Source of the DNA: Arthrobacter burdickii
Lineage (GTDB): Bacteria > Actinomycetota > Actinomycetes > Actinomycetales > Micrococcaceae
DNA: 64,000 nt
Assembly: GCF_030433645.1 (NCBI RefSeq)
Contig: NZ_JAROCG010000001.1
Coordinates: 1,922,001 to 1,986,000, forward strand
Direction: 5' to 3'
The translations under genes were made by a program, and so were the position numbers. The notes under the pieces are model-generated. The model was not told the origin of the DNA. It was given only the letters and a program-made list of their open reading frames with translations, and made no database searches. Below, one piece after another: positions 46,790 to 60,859 of this stretch (positions are counted from its first letter, which is position 1; every line of letters starts with the position of its first letter).

Positions 46790-48268
46790 ATGGCTATCTT
46801 CACTGACCCCATCCGCGAGTACACAGGGTTCGAGCCCGGTGACGCCGAGTGGCTCCACCTCCTGGTAGGGGACTGGCAGATGGTGGCCGACCTGGCATTC
46901 GCGGACCTCGCGCTCTGGTTCCCCCTCGACGGGGGCGGCTATGTGGCGCTCGCCCACGCCCGGCCGTCCACCTCGCACACCGTGTTCCACAGCGACTTCG
47001 TGGGGGAGCGCATCCGCGCGGACCTGCAGCCGCTCGTCGATCTCGCCTGGGAGTCGCAGAAGATCGAGCGCTCTGGCGAGACGAACTGGACAACGGAGAT
47101 GGCGATGCGCGTCGAGGCCGTCCCGATGGTCCGCAACGGCCGGACGCTCGCCGTCGTCACGACCCACATGGACCTGTCCAGTTCGAGGATGCCGTCCCGG
47201 CTGGAGCTCACGTACCGGCAGTGCGCCTACGACCTGCTGCGGATGGGGACCCTGGGACTGTGGCCCGATTTCGCGACCCCCACGGGGTCGCGGCGCGGCG
47301 CCCCCCGCGTGGGCGACGGGCTGATCCGGCTCGACGTCGACGGCATCGTCCAGTACGCCAGTCCGAACGGCGTCTCCGCCTTCCGCCGGCTGGGCGACGT
47401 CGAGACCCTCGAGGGCCGGCCGCTCGCGGAGATCACCACCGCCCTCCTGAAGGATCGGCGGATGGTCGACGAGACCCTTCCCCTGGTCGTGACGGGACGC
47501 ATGCCCTGGCGCACCGAGATCGGCTCCCGCGGCGTCAGCCTGTCGCTGCGCGCCATCCCGCTGCGGGACGAGAAGGAGCGCTTCGGAGCACTCGTGCTGT
47601 GCCGGGACGTCTCCGAGCTGCGGCGCCGGGAGATGGAGCTCGTGTCCAAGGACGCGACCATCCGTGAGATCCACCACCGGGTGAAGAACAACCTGCAGAC
47701 CGTGGCGGCGCTGCTGCGGATGCAGTCCCGCAGGATGGTCAGCGAGGAGGGCAAGCTCGGCCTCGAACAGGCCATGCGCCGCGTGTCGACCATCGCCCTG
47801 GTGCACGAGACGCTGTCGCAGGGTCTTGCGCAGAGCGTGGACTTCGACGAGCTCATCTCCCGCCAGTTCCGCCTGTCCGCGGAAGTCGCGTCGCCGTCCC
47901 AGGCGGTGCGCACCGAACGGAGCGGCGATTTCGGGGAACTCCCCAGCGACCTCGCGACGCCGCTGGCCCTCGTGATCAACGAACTCGTCACGAACGCGGT
48001 CGAACACGGTTTGTCCGGGCGGGCAGGAACGGTCTGGCTCATGGCCAACCGCAGGACCGAGGCCGATGGTGAAGAGATCCTCCGCGTGACGATCGAGGAC
48101 GACGGCGTCGGACTGCCCGCCGGCGGGCACGCGGAGGGACTGGGCCTGCAGATCGTCCGGACCCTCGTCACGAGCGAGCTGGGCGGGACGATCGAATGGA
48201 GCACCCGCCCCGGCGGCGGTACCTCCGTCACTCTCGAGACGGACCTGCGCCTCAACCAGGGAAGCTGA
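46790..48268 (+). CDS. pdtaS: PdtaS-like sensor histidine kinase
   Basis: 492-aa cytosolic kinase without membrane segments. N-terminal GAF-like region (about 10-155), PAS-like region (about 180-285) and a HisKA_2 domain with phospho-His295 (IREIHHRVKNNLQTVAALLR), then an ATPase (LVINELVTNAVEHGLSGRAG, EDDGVGLP, GLGLQIV). This is the layout of mycobacterial PdtaS (Rv3220c), whose partner PdtaR is an RNA-binding antiterminator; PdtaR is not in the window. whiB1 is its convergent neighbour as in Mycobacterium. Confidence 0.92.
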   Translation: MAIFTDPIREYTGFEPGDAEWLHLLVGDWQMVADLAFADLALWFPLDGGGYVALAHARPSTSHTVFHSDFVGERIRADLQPLVDLAWESQKIERSGETNWTTEMAMRVEAVPMVRNGRTLAVVTTHMDLSSSRMPSRLELTYRQCAYDLLRMGTLGLWPDFATPTGSRRGAPRVGDGLIRLDVDGIVQYASPNGVSAFRRLGDVETLEGRPLAEITTALLKDRRMVDETLPLVVTGRMPWRTEIGSRGVSLSLRAIPLRDEKERFGALVLCRDVSELRRREMELVSKDATIREIHHRVKNNLQTVAALLRMQSRRMVSEEGKLGLEQAMRRVSTIALVHETLSQGLAQSVDFDELISRQFRLSAEVASPSQAVRTERSGDFGELPSDLATPLALVINELVTNAVEHGLSGRAGTVWLMANRRTEADGEEILRVTIEDDGVGLPAGGHAEGLGLQIVRTLVTSELGGTIEWSTRPGGGTSVTLETDLRLNQGS

Positions 48269-48292
48269 CCCGCGGGCGTTGTTCCCGGAAAC

Positions 48293-48325
48293 GACGAAGG
48301 GCCGCCCGGAGGGCGGCCCTTCGTC
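48293..48325. terminator. bidirectional terminator between pdtaS and whiB1
   Basis: A perfect 15-bp stem (GACGAAGGGCCGCCC with its reverse complement) closes a 3-base GGA loop. It lies 24 bases after pdtaS and 44 bases beyond the whiB1 stop, so can end both convergent transcripts. The following ATCTGTCC is only slightly U-rich. Confidence 0.85.
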
Positions 48326-48369
48326 ATCTGTCCAACTGCCTGGTTACGCCGGGTGCGCCCCGGCGTCGA

Positions 48370-48618
48370 TCATGAGGCGCGGCGCGCCCTTGCGGCCCGA
48401 CGCTTGAGCGCACGGCGCTCGTCCTCACTCAGTCCACCCCACACTCCGGCGTCCTGCCCGGATTCGATGGCCCACTGCAGGCAGGTATCCTGCACCTGAC
48501 AGCGGCGGCAGACGCTCTTCGCTTCCTCGATCTGAAGAAGCGCCGGTCCGGTGTTACCGACCGGGAAGAACAGTTCCGGGTCCTTGTCCAGACAGGCTGC
48601 GCGACTACGCCAATCCAT
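48370..48618 (-). CDS. whiB1: WhiB1-like Fe-S transcription factor
   Basis: 82-aa WhiB protein. The 4Fe-4S cysteines are Cys9, Cys37, Cys40 and Cys46 (CRRCQVQDTC); GVWGGLSEDERRALKRR is the turn and basic DNA-binding tail. MDWRSRAACLDKDPELFF matches the WhiB1 N-terminus, so ATG 48618 is chosen over the longer frame; GTG 48627 is an alternative. WhiB1 is an NO-sensitive essential regulator in mycobacteria. A CRP-type palindrome lies 40 bases upstream. Confidence 0.95.
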   Translation of the reverse strand: MDWRSRAACLDKDPELFFPVGNTGPALLQIEEAKSVCRRCQVQDTCLQWAIESGQDAGVWGGLSEDERRALKRRAARARRAS

Positions 48619-48657
48619 GGTGATCACATTCTCCTCTAGCCTCGCTTCTCGTGTGTT

Positions 48658-48673
48658 TGTGAAAACATTCACG
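48658..48673 (-). promoter_or_regulatory. CRP/FNR-type operator upstream of whiB1
   Basis: TGTGA (48658-48662), six bases, TCACG (48669-48673) differs from the CRP consensus TGTGA-N6-TCACA at one position. It lies in a slightly larger inverted repeat CTCGTG...CACGAG. A TACTAT -10-like hexamer on the minus strand (48688-48683) would place transcription start near 48676, so a bound CRP dimer would cover the start region. Mycobacterial whiB1 is known to be CRP-regulated. Confidence 0.6.
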
Positions 48674-48856
48674 AGGGGGCTCATAGTAAAGGGGCCGACT
48701 TCGGCCCCCGGGTTTGCACTGCATTTAAGGCTGTCACGTTACCAACGGGTAAACAAGGGTTTTACCGTTCTATTTGGCTTGATGCGTGAGGGGTATGTCA
48801 CAGCGACCCATCCTTTACACTGCGCGGGCTGTCCCGAAGCGGTCGGGTAGGGTTCG

Positions 48857-49282
48857 ATGGTGGCCACAGACCCAGCCCCGGATCCCTCGAACCGACCACG
48901 CGGCGTCCTCCTGATCGCCGCAGTCCTGCTACTGGAGGCGGTCGCACTCGTCGTCCTCGCAGCAGGCTCCCTCGCGGCCATCTTCGGAGCCGACCCCGTC
49001 TCGGTCGGAGGGTCGGCCTTCCTGGTCGTCCTGCTGCTGCTGGTCGCGGCGTTCCTGGGTGCCCTTGCCCGGAAGCTCGCGGCGGGCTTCCGGTGGGCGC
49101 GCTCACCGTCCCTCGTCGTCCAGCTCTTCCTGGTCATCCTCGCCTTCCCCTACTTCTCCTCCGGCAATCCGGTCATCGGGCTCCTGCTGCTGGTCCCCGC
49201 CGCCGCGGTCATCATGACCCTGTTCACGAAACCCGTCGTCGACTTCACGGCGCGGACGATCGGGAACGATAGAACGCTGTAG
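48857..49282 (+). CDS. small four-helix membrane protein
   Basis: 141 aa with about four membrane segments: GVLLIAAVLLLEAVALVVLA (16-35), SAFLVVLLLLVAAFLGALA (53-71), LVVQLFLVILAFPYF (86-100) and VIGLLLLVPAAAVIMTLF (105-122). No charged active-site motif and no family I can name. ATG 48857 has a weak AGGG site. Its last 38 bases overlap, tail to tail, the 3' end of the FHA-FtsK gene on the other strand. Confidence 0.75.
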   Translation: MVATDPAPDPSNRPRGVLLIAAVLLLEAVALVVLAAGSLAAIFGADPVSVGGSAFLVVLLLLVAAFLGALARKLAAGFRWARSPSLVVQLFLVILAFPYFSSGNPVIGLLLLVPAAAVIMTLFTKPVVDFTARTIGNDRTL

Positions 49283-52200
49283 GTCCGGCAGGTCCGGCAG
49301 GTCCGGCAGGTCCGGCAGGTCCGGCAGGTCCGGCAGGTCCGCCGGGTCCGCCGGGTCCGCCGGGTCCGCCGGGTCCGCCGGGTCCGTCGGGTCCCGCCGC
49401 GTCGGCGCCCGGAGCAAGCGCCACCTGGACCTCGACGATGTGCGCCGGATCGCAGGCATAGCCCCGTCCGGGGATCGAGGGCCCGTCGACATCGAGCCGT
49501 ACCCCGAAGAAGTCACCGTCCCCGGGCGATCGCGGCGACAGGACGAAGCCGCGCCCCGTCCCGCGGGCCAGGAGGGAGAGCGGCACCCGAGCCAGCAGCG
49601 CATGGTTCGGTGTGGCGGACAGCACCGCGGCGGCACCGGAGGCGACGAGCCCCGAGAGTACCTGCTGGACGTCGCCGGGCAGCTGATCGACGTCGTCGAC
49701 CACCAGGATGCAGCGCTCCGGCGGGGCGGGGCCGGCGCGGCGCTCGCCGAGTCCCCGCCAGAACGCCGCCGCCCCCTCCCGCCCGGTGCCCTCCGGCGGC
49801 GCCAGGACGGTACGCCGCGGAGGAAGGGCGGCCGAGGCCGCAAGGACCCGGAGGACATTGGTACGTCCTGACGACGCGTGTCCGAGCACCAGGTAGACCT
49901 CGCCGGGCCGCACGCCGACGGAGTAGGGGCGCAGGTCGTCGCCGCACACACCCAGCAGCAGCCCGTCGCGCTCGTTCCCGGACTCCCGGCGCGCCGCGAG
50001 TCGTCCGAAGGGGACGGAGAATGGAAGAGGGTGTACCGGAAACGGCGGCTTGCCGGGAGGGCGAGCCGGAAGCAGGACGGTCTCGGAGTCCAGGACCAGT
50101 TGGCAGGCGCCGTCACCCCAGCTGCCCGTGATCCTTCCCTGCGCGAGGCCCCGCCCTGCCACGGCGTCGACCGGCGGCATCTTCGGCCAGGTCATCGTCA
50201 TTTCCGCATGTGCACCGAGGGGCAGGTAGATGCGGTTCGGCAGCAGGGCGAAGAACCGTGACGAGGTGAGGTCGCGGTCGCCGTCGACGAGTACCGTCAC
50301 TCCGCTCTGTGCACCGTCCCGGACGACGGCGTGCAGGTCGTCCTCAGCGCGGATGAACCTGCCGGTGCGGAACTGGCTGCTCCACCGTCCCCACCCGGTG
50401 ATCACGAGGACGATGGAGGGTTTGTCGTCCTGCCGCCCCACGGGCAGGGCCGACAGCCGCTCGAGCACCCGGCCCGCCCGCTTCGTCTCGTGGGGCTGCA
50501 CGTGGGCGCCGACCTGGAGGCTGAAGGCGTGGTCCGCCAGGGTCCCGTCCCCGTCGAGCAGGTACAGGTGGACGTGCGGGTCGGACAGCAGGGACGCCAC
50601 GGCCGACCCGAGGGCCTTGTTCGCTCCACTGCCGGGGAGCCCGACGAGCGCCAGGTGGGAATGGTCCCCGGGCCGCCACTGCAGGAGGCGCTGCTCCTGG
50701 CGGTCGGGGAAGTCGGCGACGCCGAGCGCGATGGCGGCGGGACGCGGAGAGGTCGCTGATGACGGCGGATCGGCAGGCAGGAACGCCGAACATTCGGCGG
50801 GGGAGAGCGTTGCGGGCAGGGGCGGCAGCACGGGGAGACGGGGACCTGATGGAGAGTGCGATCGGGCATGCGTCCCGGCATACCCGAGTGCGGCAGCGGC
50901 GATGTTCCCGGCCGCCCGCTGAAGAACGCTGTGCTCCGCGGTGTCCGAGGGGTCGCGGCTGCCGATCCCGGCCGCGCTCTCGCCCGTGCTGTCGACCGTG
51001 CCGTCGCCCGTGCCGTCGCCCGGAGGAGCGGGGCCATCGGTCGCGGGTCGAGGACCGTGCCGATGGCCGCCTCCGAGATAGGCAGCAAGATCCTGCCAGC
51101 CGGGCGAACCCGCCGGTGCAGGCAGGTCCGAGCACGACGCCACCTGGAAGGCGATCGGCGGCTCGGTCCCTCGGCGCAGGAACGCCCTGCCCGGAAGATC
51201 GATGGAGATGTCTGCTGCCGCCCCGGACCCGAGCAGATCCTGCGACTCCCCAGCCGTCTGGACCCTCAGGAGCACGGACGAGGTGATGTTCGCCCTGATG
51301 TCCGGCGTGACCGCACCCTGCGCCCTCTGGGTGGCGAGCACCAGATGGACCCCGAGCGACCTGCCGAGCGCGGCGATCTTCATGAGGTCCGGGACTGCGG
51401 TCGGAACCTCATCGCTCAGCATCCGGAATTCGTCGATCACGACGACCAGCCTCGGTGGACACGAGGACGGGGATACCCGGCGCAGCTCCGCAAGGCCGTC
51501 GGTGCCATGCTCGGCGCACAGCTGCTCGCGGCGCCGGAGTTCCGCGCGGAGCGAGATCAGGGCACGTCCGGTCGACTCGGACGACAGATCGGTCAGGCAT
51601 CCGACGCAGTGCGGCAGCCCCGCGAGGGTGCCGAGGCCCGATCCGCCCTTGTAGTCGATCAGGAGCAGGGTCAGATGCTCGGGAGCCTGGTCGAGGGCGA
51701 GTCCGAGCACGAACGTCCTCAGGAACTCCGACTTCCCTGAGCCGGTCGTGCCGGCGACCAGGAGGTGCGGACCGTCCCGGACGAGGTCGAGGGACACCGG
51801 GCCGGAGCCTGATTCACCGAGGTACGCCCCCGGGCGCCGGACGTCGGCCGAGGACCACCGGCTCGCAGCGGTCGTCGCCAGGTCATCAGGGCTTCCCTGG
51901 CGGGACCACAGGGAGGCGGACCGCGGTGGGACGGCGACCTTCCCCTCGGCAGCGCCGGGCGCAGCGGGCCGCGCGGTGCCCGCGGCTGCCCGAGCAAGGG
52001 TGCGCGCCGCCCGTTCGAACGTCCGGGCAGACACTCCATCGGGAAGGACGTCGTACTCCCGCCCATCCATCCGGGCGCGGGCACGACCCCCGGCAAGGGT
52101 CATGTCCGCTCCGGCCATGACCCCTCCGGCTGCTGCACCGCTTTCCGGCGCGTTCGGGGGGCTGCCCCGCCCGCCGTCGAAACGGAGGACGAACACGCCC

Positions 52201-53516
52201 TGCACCCGCGGAAGGTGGGGGAGGTCGCCGGAGAACTGGAGCACCAGGCACACGCCTGCCTGCCCGATGAGCGGGGCCAGCACCCCGGCGTCCCGTGTGA
52301 GGCGTACGTTCGGAAGGAACCGGGCGGAGTGCGGAACATCCGCTGCAGATCCCCAGCAGAGGACGGGCGGGGCGCCCGATTCGGGGTGGGCCAGCTGGAG
52401 CAGGACGGCGCGCGCCAGCGCCTGCACCGCCCCCGTGTCCCCGGCGATGGTGAAATCCGGCCTGCCGGTGTCCTTCCCGCGGCACGTGCAGGGCAGGACG
52501 AACGGCAGGTCGGGAAGGACCGGAGGGGTAAAGGATCCCTCGTCCCTGCCGACCGAGAGGTGCGCCGGCTGGTGCGCCGTCCCGAGCCGCAGCAGGAGCA
52601 CGTCCGGGGCCGGAGGTGCTCCGCCGGGTCGTCGGGGTCCTTGCCGGCAGGCCCGCAGGGCATCGAGGGCCGTCTGCCCGGGATCGGGAACCGCTCCTGC
52701 GCGCCGTACCGTGTCCTGCCCGGCGGCACGATGCACGGCGGCCTCGAAGGTCCGGGCGGCCCGGCGATACGTCAGCAGGGGAACCAGGCCCGTGACAGCG
52801 GACAGGGCGCTGAAGGCGAGGAAGAACCACATGCCGGTGGTCAGTGCCAGGACGACACCGACGACGAGCGGCAACAGTGCCGTCAGGACCAGGACGCGGG
52901 ACGGCTGGTGGGGTGGATCCGCACCGACGGGCAACGGTTCGAGGAGATCGGGGATGGACACGGCCTTCCATCCCTCGTCGTCGATGAGTTCGATCCGGCA
53001 CCGGCTCGCTCCGAGGCGAAGGTTCGCCGCCACCGTGATGGGGGCACGGGTGATGCCTGCGCCGTCGACGAATGTCCCGTTCACCGAGCCCAGGTCCTCC
53101 AGGACGATGGAGTCCTCCGTCACCGTGAGGAGGGCATGGTTCCTGGACACCGCAGGGTCTGAGACCACGATGTCGCTTCCACCGCGGCCGATGGTGTAGC
53201 TGCCCCGCGTGAGCGGAATCACCTGGCCGGCGTCGGGGCCCGAATGGACGACGAAGACCAGAGGGGGAACGTCGGCAGGACAGCTGGGCTCGGGGCGGCC
53301 ACCGGCGACGATGATCGCGCCGTCCACCAGTCCACCGATGTGTGGGACCAACGTGGTGAGCGGGACGCCTTCGACGGCGAACGGGCCGAGGTAGCCGGCA
53401 GCTTCGAGGCGGCCGGCGAGGGCGGCGCCCGTAGGGAGGGCGTTCGTGTCGACGACGATCTCCCGGGAAGGGAACGCCGTCGGGGGACCACTCGCGAGTG
53501 TGACGTGCAACTCCAC
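49245..53516 (-). CDS. FHA-domain FtsK/SpoIIIE ATPase, EccC/EssC-like
   Basis: 1423 aa. GTG 53516 has an excellent AGGAGG site 5 bases upstream, so the longer frame is rejected. An FHA domain lies at about 100-150 (YTIGRGGSDIVVSDPAVSRN, LGSVNGTFVDG), two membrane segments near 205-255, and three FtsK-like ATPase modules. Module 1 has intact Walker A GTTGSGKSE (about 587-596) and VVVIDEF; module 2 (GLPGSGANKA, about 960) and module 3 (GHASSGRTN, about 1210) are degenerate. This is type VII secretion (EccC/EssC) architecture, yet no Esx/WXG100 or other ESX genes are here. The C-terminus is a collagen-like Gly-Pro-x tail. Confidence 0.88.
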   Translation of the reverse strand: MELHVTLASGPPTAFPSREIVVDTNALPTGAALAGRLEAAGYLGPFAVEGVPLTTLVPHIGGLVDGAIIVAGGRPEPSCPADVPPLVFVVHSGPDAGQVIPLTRGSYTIGRGGSDIVVSDPAVSRNHALLTVTEDSIVLEDLGSVNGTFVDGAGITRAPITVAANLRLGASRCRIELIDDEGWKAVSIPDLLEPLPVGADPPHQPSRVLVLTALLPLVVGVVLALTTGMWFFLAFSALSAVTGLVPLLTYRRAARTFEAAVHRAAGQDTVRRAGAVPDPGQTALDALRACRQGPRRPGGAPPAPDVLLLRLGTAHQPAHLSVGRDEGSFTPPVLPDLPFVLPCTCRGKDTGRPDFTIAGDTGAVQALARAVLLQLAHPESGAPPVLCWGSAADVPHSARFLPNVRLTRDAGVLAPLIGQAGVCLVLQFSGDLPHLPRVQGVFVLRFDGGRGSPPNAPESGAAAGGVMAGADMTLAGGRARARMDGREYDVLPDGVSARTFERAARTLARAAAGTARPAAPGAAEGKVAVPPRSASLWSRQGSPDDLATTAASRWSSADVRRPGAYLGESGSGPVSLDLVRDGPHLLVAGTTGSGKSEFLRTFVLGLALDQAPEHLTLLLIDYKGGSGLGTLAGLPHCVGCLTDLSSESTGRALISLRAELRRREQLCAEHGTDGLAELRRVSPSSCPPRLVVVIDEFRMLSDEVPTAVPDLMKIAALGRSLGVHLVLATQRAQGAVTPDIRANITSSVLLRVQTAGESQDLLGSGAAADISIDLPGRAFLRRGTEPPIAFQVASCSDLPAPAGSPGWQDLAAYLGGGHRHGPRPATDGPAPPGDGTGDGTVDSTGESAAGIGSRDPSDTAEHSVLQRAAGNIAAAALGYAGTHARSHSPSGPRLPVLPPLPATLSPAECSAFLPADPPSSATSPRPAAIALGVADFPDRQEQRLLQWRPGDHSHLALVGLPGSGANKALGSAVASLLSDPHVHLYLLDGDGTLADHAFSLQVGAHVQPHETKRAGRVLERLSALPVGRQDDKPSIVLVITGWGRWSSQFRTGRFIRAEDDLHAVVRDGAQSGVTVLVDGDRDLTSSRFFALLPNRIYLPLGAHAEMTMTWPKMPPVDAVAGRGLAQGRITGSWGDGACQLVLDSETVLLPARPPGKPPFPVHPLPFSVPFGRLAARRESGNERDGLLLGVCGDDLRPYSVGVRPGEVYLVLGHASSGRTNVLRVLAASAALPPRRTVLAPPEGTGREGAAAFWRGLGERRAGPAPPERCILVVDDVDQLPGDVQQVLSGLVASGAAAVLSATPNHALLARVPLSLLARGTGRGFVLSPRSPGDGDFFGVRLDVDGPSIPGRGYACDPAHIVEVQVALAPGADAAGPDGPGGPGGPGGPGGPGGPAGPAGPAGPAGPAGPAGPTAFYRSRSSAP
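49282..49389. repeat. twelve 9-bp repeats coding a collagen-like tail
   Basis: Plus-strand units: six GGTCCGGCA, five GGTCCGCCG and one GGTCCGTCG, contiguous from 49282. On the minus strand they encode the GGP and AGP triplets at the end of the FHA-FtsK protein. The array begins at the last base of the convergent membrane-protein gene stop. Confidence 0.95.
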
Positions 53517-53682
53517 GGAGACCTCCTGGGCGATGGCTGCATCCAAGGCTAGAGGGCCTGGGGATGGCGCCGCGGAACCGGGCGGGCTGTGTGGACAACA
53601 GGGACCTCGCCGACATTTGCATCGCCGGACGGCGCCCGCCGGGTCGGCTCCCTGCCTGCCGGGTTTACCCGGATGCCGCCGG

Positions 53683-53688
53683 TACAAT
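53683..53688 (+). promoter_or_regulatory. candidate -10 element for the acyltransferase gene
   Basis: TACAAT fits the TANNNT -10 pattern and would start transcription about 24 bases before ATG 53719. No good -35 was seen 16-18 bases upstream. Confidence 0.35.
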
Positions 53689-53718
53689 CGGTCCTCGTGT
53701 CTACTCTGAAAGCCTGCA

Positions 53719-59135
<5,417 letters not shown>

Positions 59136-59139
<4 letters not shown>

Positions 59140-60044
59140 CTGGTGTGTCGGACAGGGCCGGATCGGGAGGCGCATCGCGGGCCGACCTCGTGGTGCCGGG
59201 CTACGGCCACGGCCTGCGCGACGTCGTCCGCTCCCGCTACCTGCTGAAGCTGCTCGTCCAGAAGGAGCTCCGGGTACGGTACCGGGGATCGGTGCTGGGG
59301 CTGCTCTGGTCGTACGTGAAGCCGGGTGTGCAGTTCGTGGTGTTCTACGTCGCACTGGGCGTGTTCCTCGGCCTCGAACAGAGTGAGCGGAATCCGGCCG
59401 GCCTGCCGAACTACGCCATCTACCTGTTCTCCGGGATCGTCCTGATCAACTACTTCAACGAGGCGCTCGGCAACGCATCGCGGGCGATCGTGTCGAACGG
59501 CGGGCTCATCAAGAAGATCTATCTTCCGCGTGAGCTGTTCCCGATCGCGTCCACCTGGGTGTCGGCGGTGCACTTCGTGCCCCAGATCATCATCCTCGTC
59601 GTGGCCTGCCTGTTCTCCGGATGGTCGCCGACCATCCTCCAGCTGGCAGCGGCGTGCGCCGGTTTCCTCATCGTGACGATGTTCGCGATCGGGCTCGGGC
59701 TTCTCTTCGGCGCGGTGAACGTGTACTTCAGGGACGCGGAGAACCTCGTGGACATGCTGCTGATGGTGGCCACGTGGGCCTCGCCGGTCCTGTACCCGTG
59801 GTTGCTGGTCCGGGACAAGCTGGGCGAGACCTTCTTTCTGATCTACCAGCTCAATCCGATCACCGTGGCGGTGGAGACGTTCCACTTCGCCTTCTGGCTA
59901 CCGACCACCGAGCGGGCCGAAGCGATTCCGCCGAACCTCCTCTCGCTGTGGATCCCGGTCGCGCTCGTCACGTCGGGGCTGATGCTGATCATCGGCCAGC
60001 TCGTCTTCCGTCGGCTCGAGGGCCGTTTCGCCCAGGAGTTGTGA
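59136..60044 (+). CDS. ABC-2 type polysaccharide export permease (Wzm-like)
   Basis: 302 aa with about six membrane segments. LLVQKELRVRYRGSVLGLLW is the typical N-terminal coupling segment of O-antigen/teichoic acid export permeases; GLLFGAVNVYFRDAENLVDM and ATWASPVLYPW are further signatures. GTG 59136 overlaps the glfT2 stop (GTGA). It pairs with the ATPase encoded immediately downstream. Confidence 0.93.
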
Positions 60045-60772
60045 TGACCACCGCCATCGAGATACGCAACGTCAACAAGCAGTTCGTCCTCCGCCACACC
60101 CGTTCCATGAAGGAAGCGTTTGTCTGGCTCATGAAGGGGCGCAAGGGGGACCTGTCCGAGCGTTTCCACGCGCTGTCAGACGTGTCCCTGACGGTCGAAC
60201 AGGGGGAGTCCGTCGCGCTCCTGGGGTTCAACGGGTCGGGCAAGTCCACGCTCCTCAAGCACATGTCCGGAGTGATGCGGCCGGACTCGGGGTCCGTGCG
60301 GACCCGGGGCAGGGTGGCCGGCCTCATCGAGGTCGGAGCAGGATTCCACCCGGATCTCAGCGGGAGGGACAACGTCTACCTCAACGGGGCGATCCTCGGG
60401 ATGGACCGCGACGAGATCGAGGCCAAGTTCGACTCGATCGTCGAGTTCTCGGAGATCGGTCAGTTCATCGACACCGAGGTCAAGTTTTATTCGTCCGGCA
60501 TGTACCTCCGGCTGGCGTTCGCGGTGGCAGTCCACACCGATCCGGAAGTGTTCCTGATCGATGAGATCCTCGCCGTCGGCGATGAACCGTTCCAGAAGAA
60601 GTGCATCGCCAGGATCCGGGAGCTGGCGGCGGAGGGCAAGACGCTCGTCGTCGTGAGCCATGACCTCGACATGGTCGCCAAGATCTGCGAGCGGGGCGTC
60701 CTGCTGGACCACGGCAACGTGCTGATGGACGGCCCGGTCCGCGACGTCATCGAGCGGCTCCGGTCCAACTAG
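60044..60772 (+). CDS. ABC transporter ATPase for polysaccharide export (Wzt-like, short form)
   Basis: 242-aa ATPase. Walker A GFNGSGKST (about 60-68), GLIEVGAGFHPDLSGRDNVY, signature YSSGMYLRL (about 149-157), Walker B VFLIDEILAVGDE, and VVSHDLDM. The C-terminal carbohydrate-binding domain of long Wzt proteins is missing, so it probably exports a lipid-linked polymer without terminal-sugar recognition. ATG 60044 shares a base with the permease TGA and follows CAGGAG. Confidence 0.95.
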   Translation: MTTAIEIRNVNKQFVLRHTRSMKEAFVWLMKGRKGDLSERFHALSDVSLTVEQGESVALLGFNGSGKSTLLKHMSGVMRPDSGSVRTRGRVAGLIEVGAGFHPDLSGRDNVYLNGAILGMDRDEIEAKFDSIVEFSEIGQFIDTEVKFYSSGMYLRLAFAVAVHTDPEVFLIDEILAVGDEPFQKKCIARIRELAAEGKTLVVVSHDLDMVAKICERGVLLDHGNVLMDGPVRDVIERLRSN

Positions 60773-60859
60773 TCCCTGGCGGCAAGAGCGAGAGCGCCGT
60801 GCGCCCGTAGGGCCGCCCGGTTGAAACAATGCGGCCTTCGTGCTGCCAATGGAGGAAAT

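Noticed and set aside
42685-46824. 1379-codon open frame antisense to the glutamate dehydrogenase gene
   Set aside because: It mirrors the codon bias of the real gene in GC-rich DNA; the sense protein has clear family motifs and the antisense reading has none.
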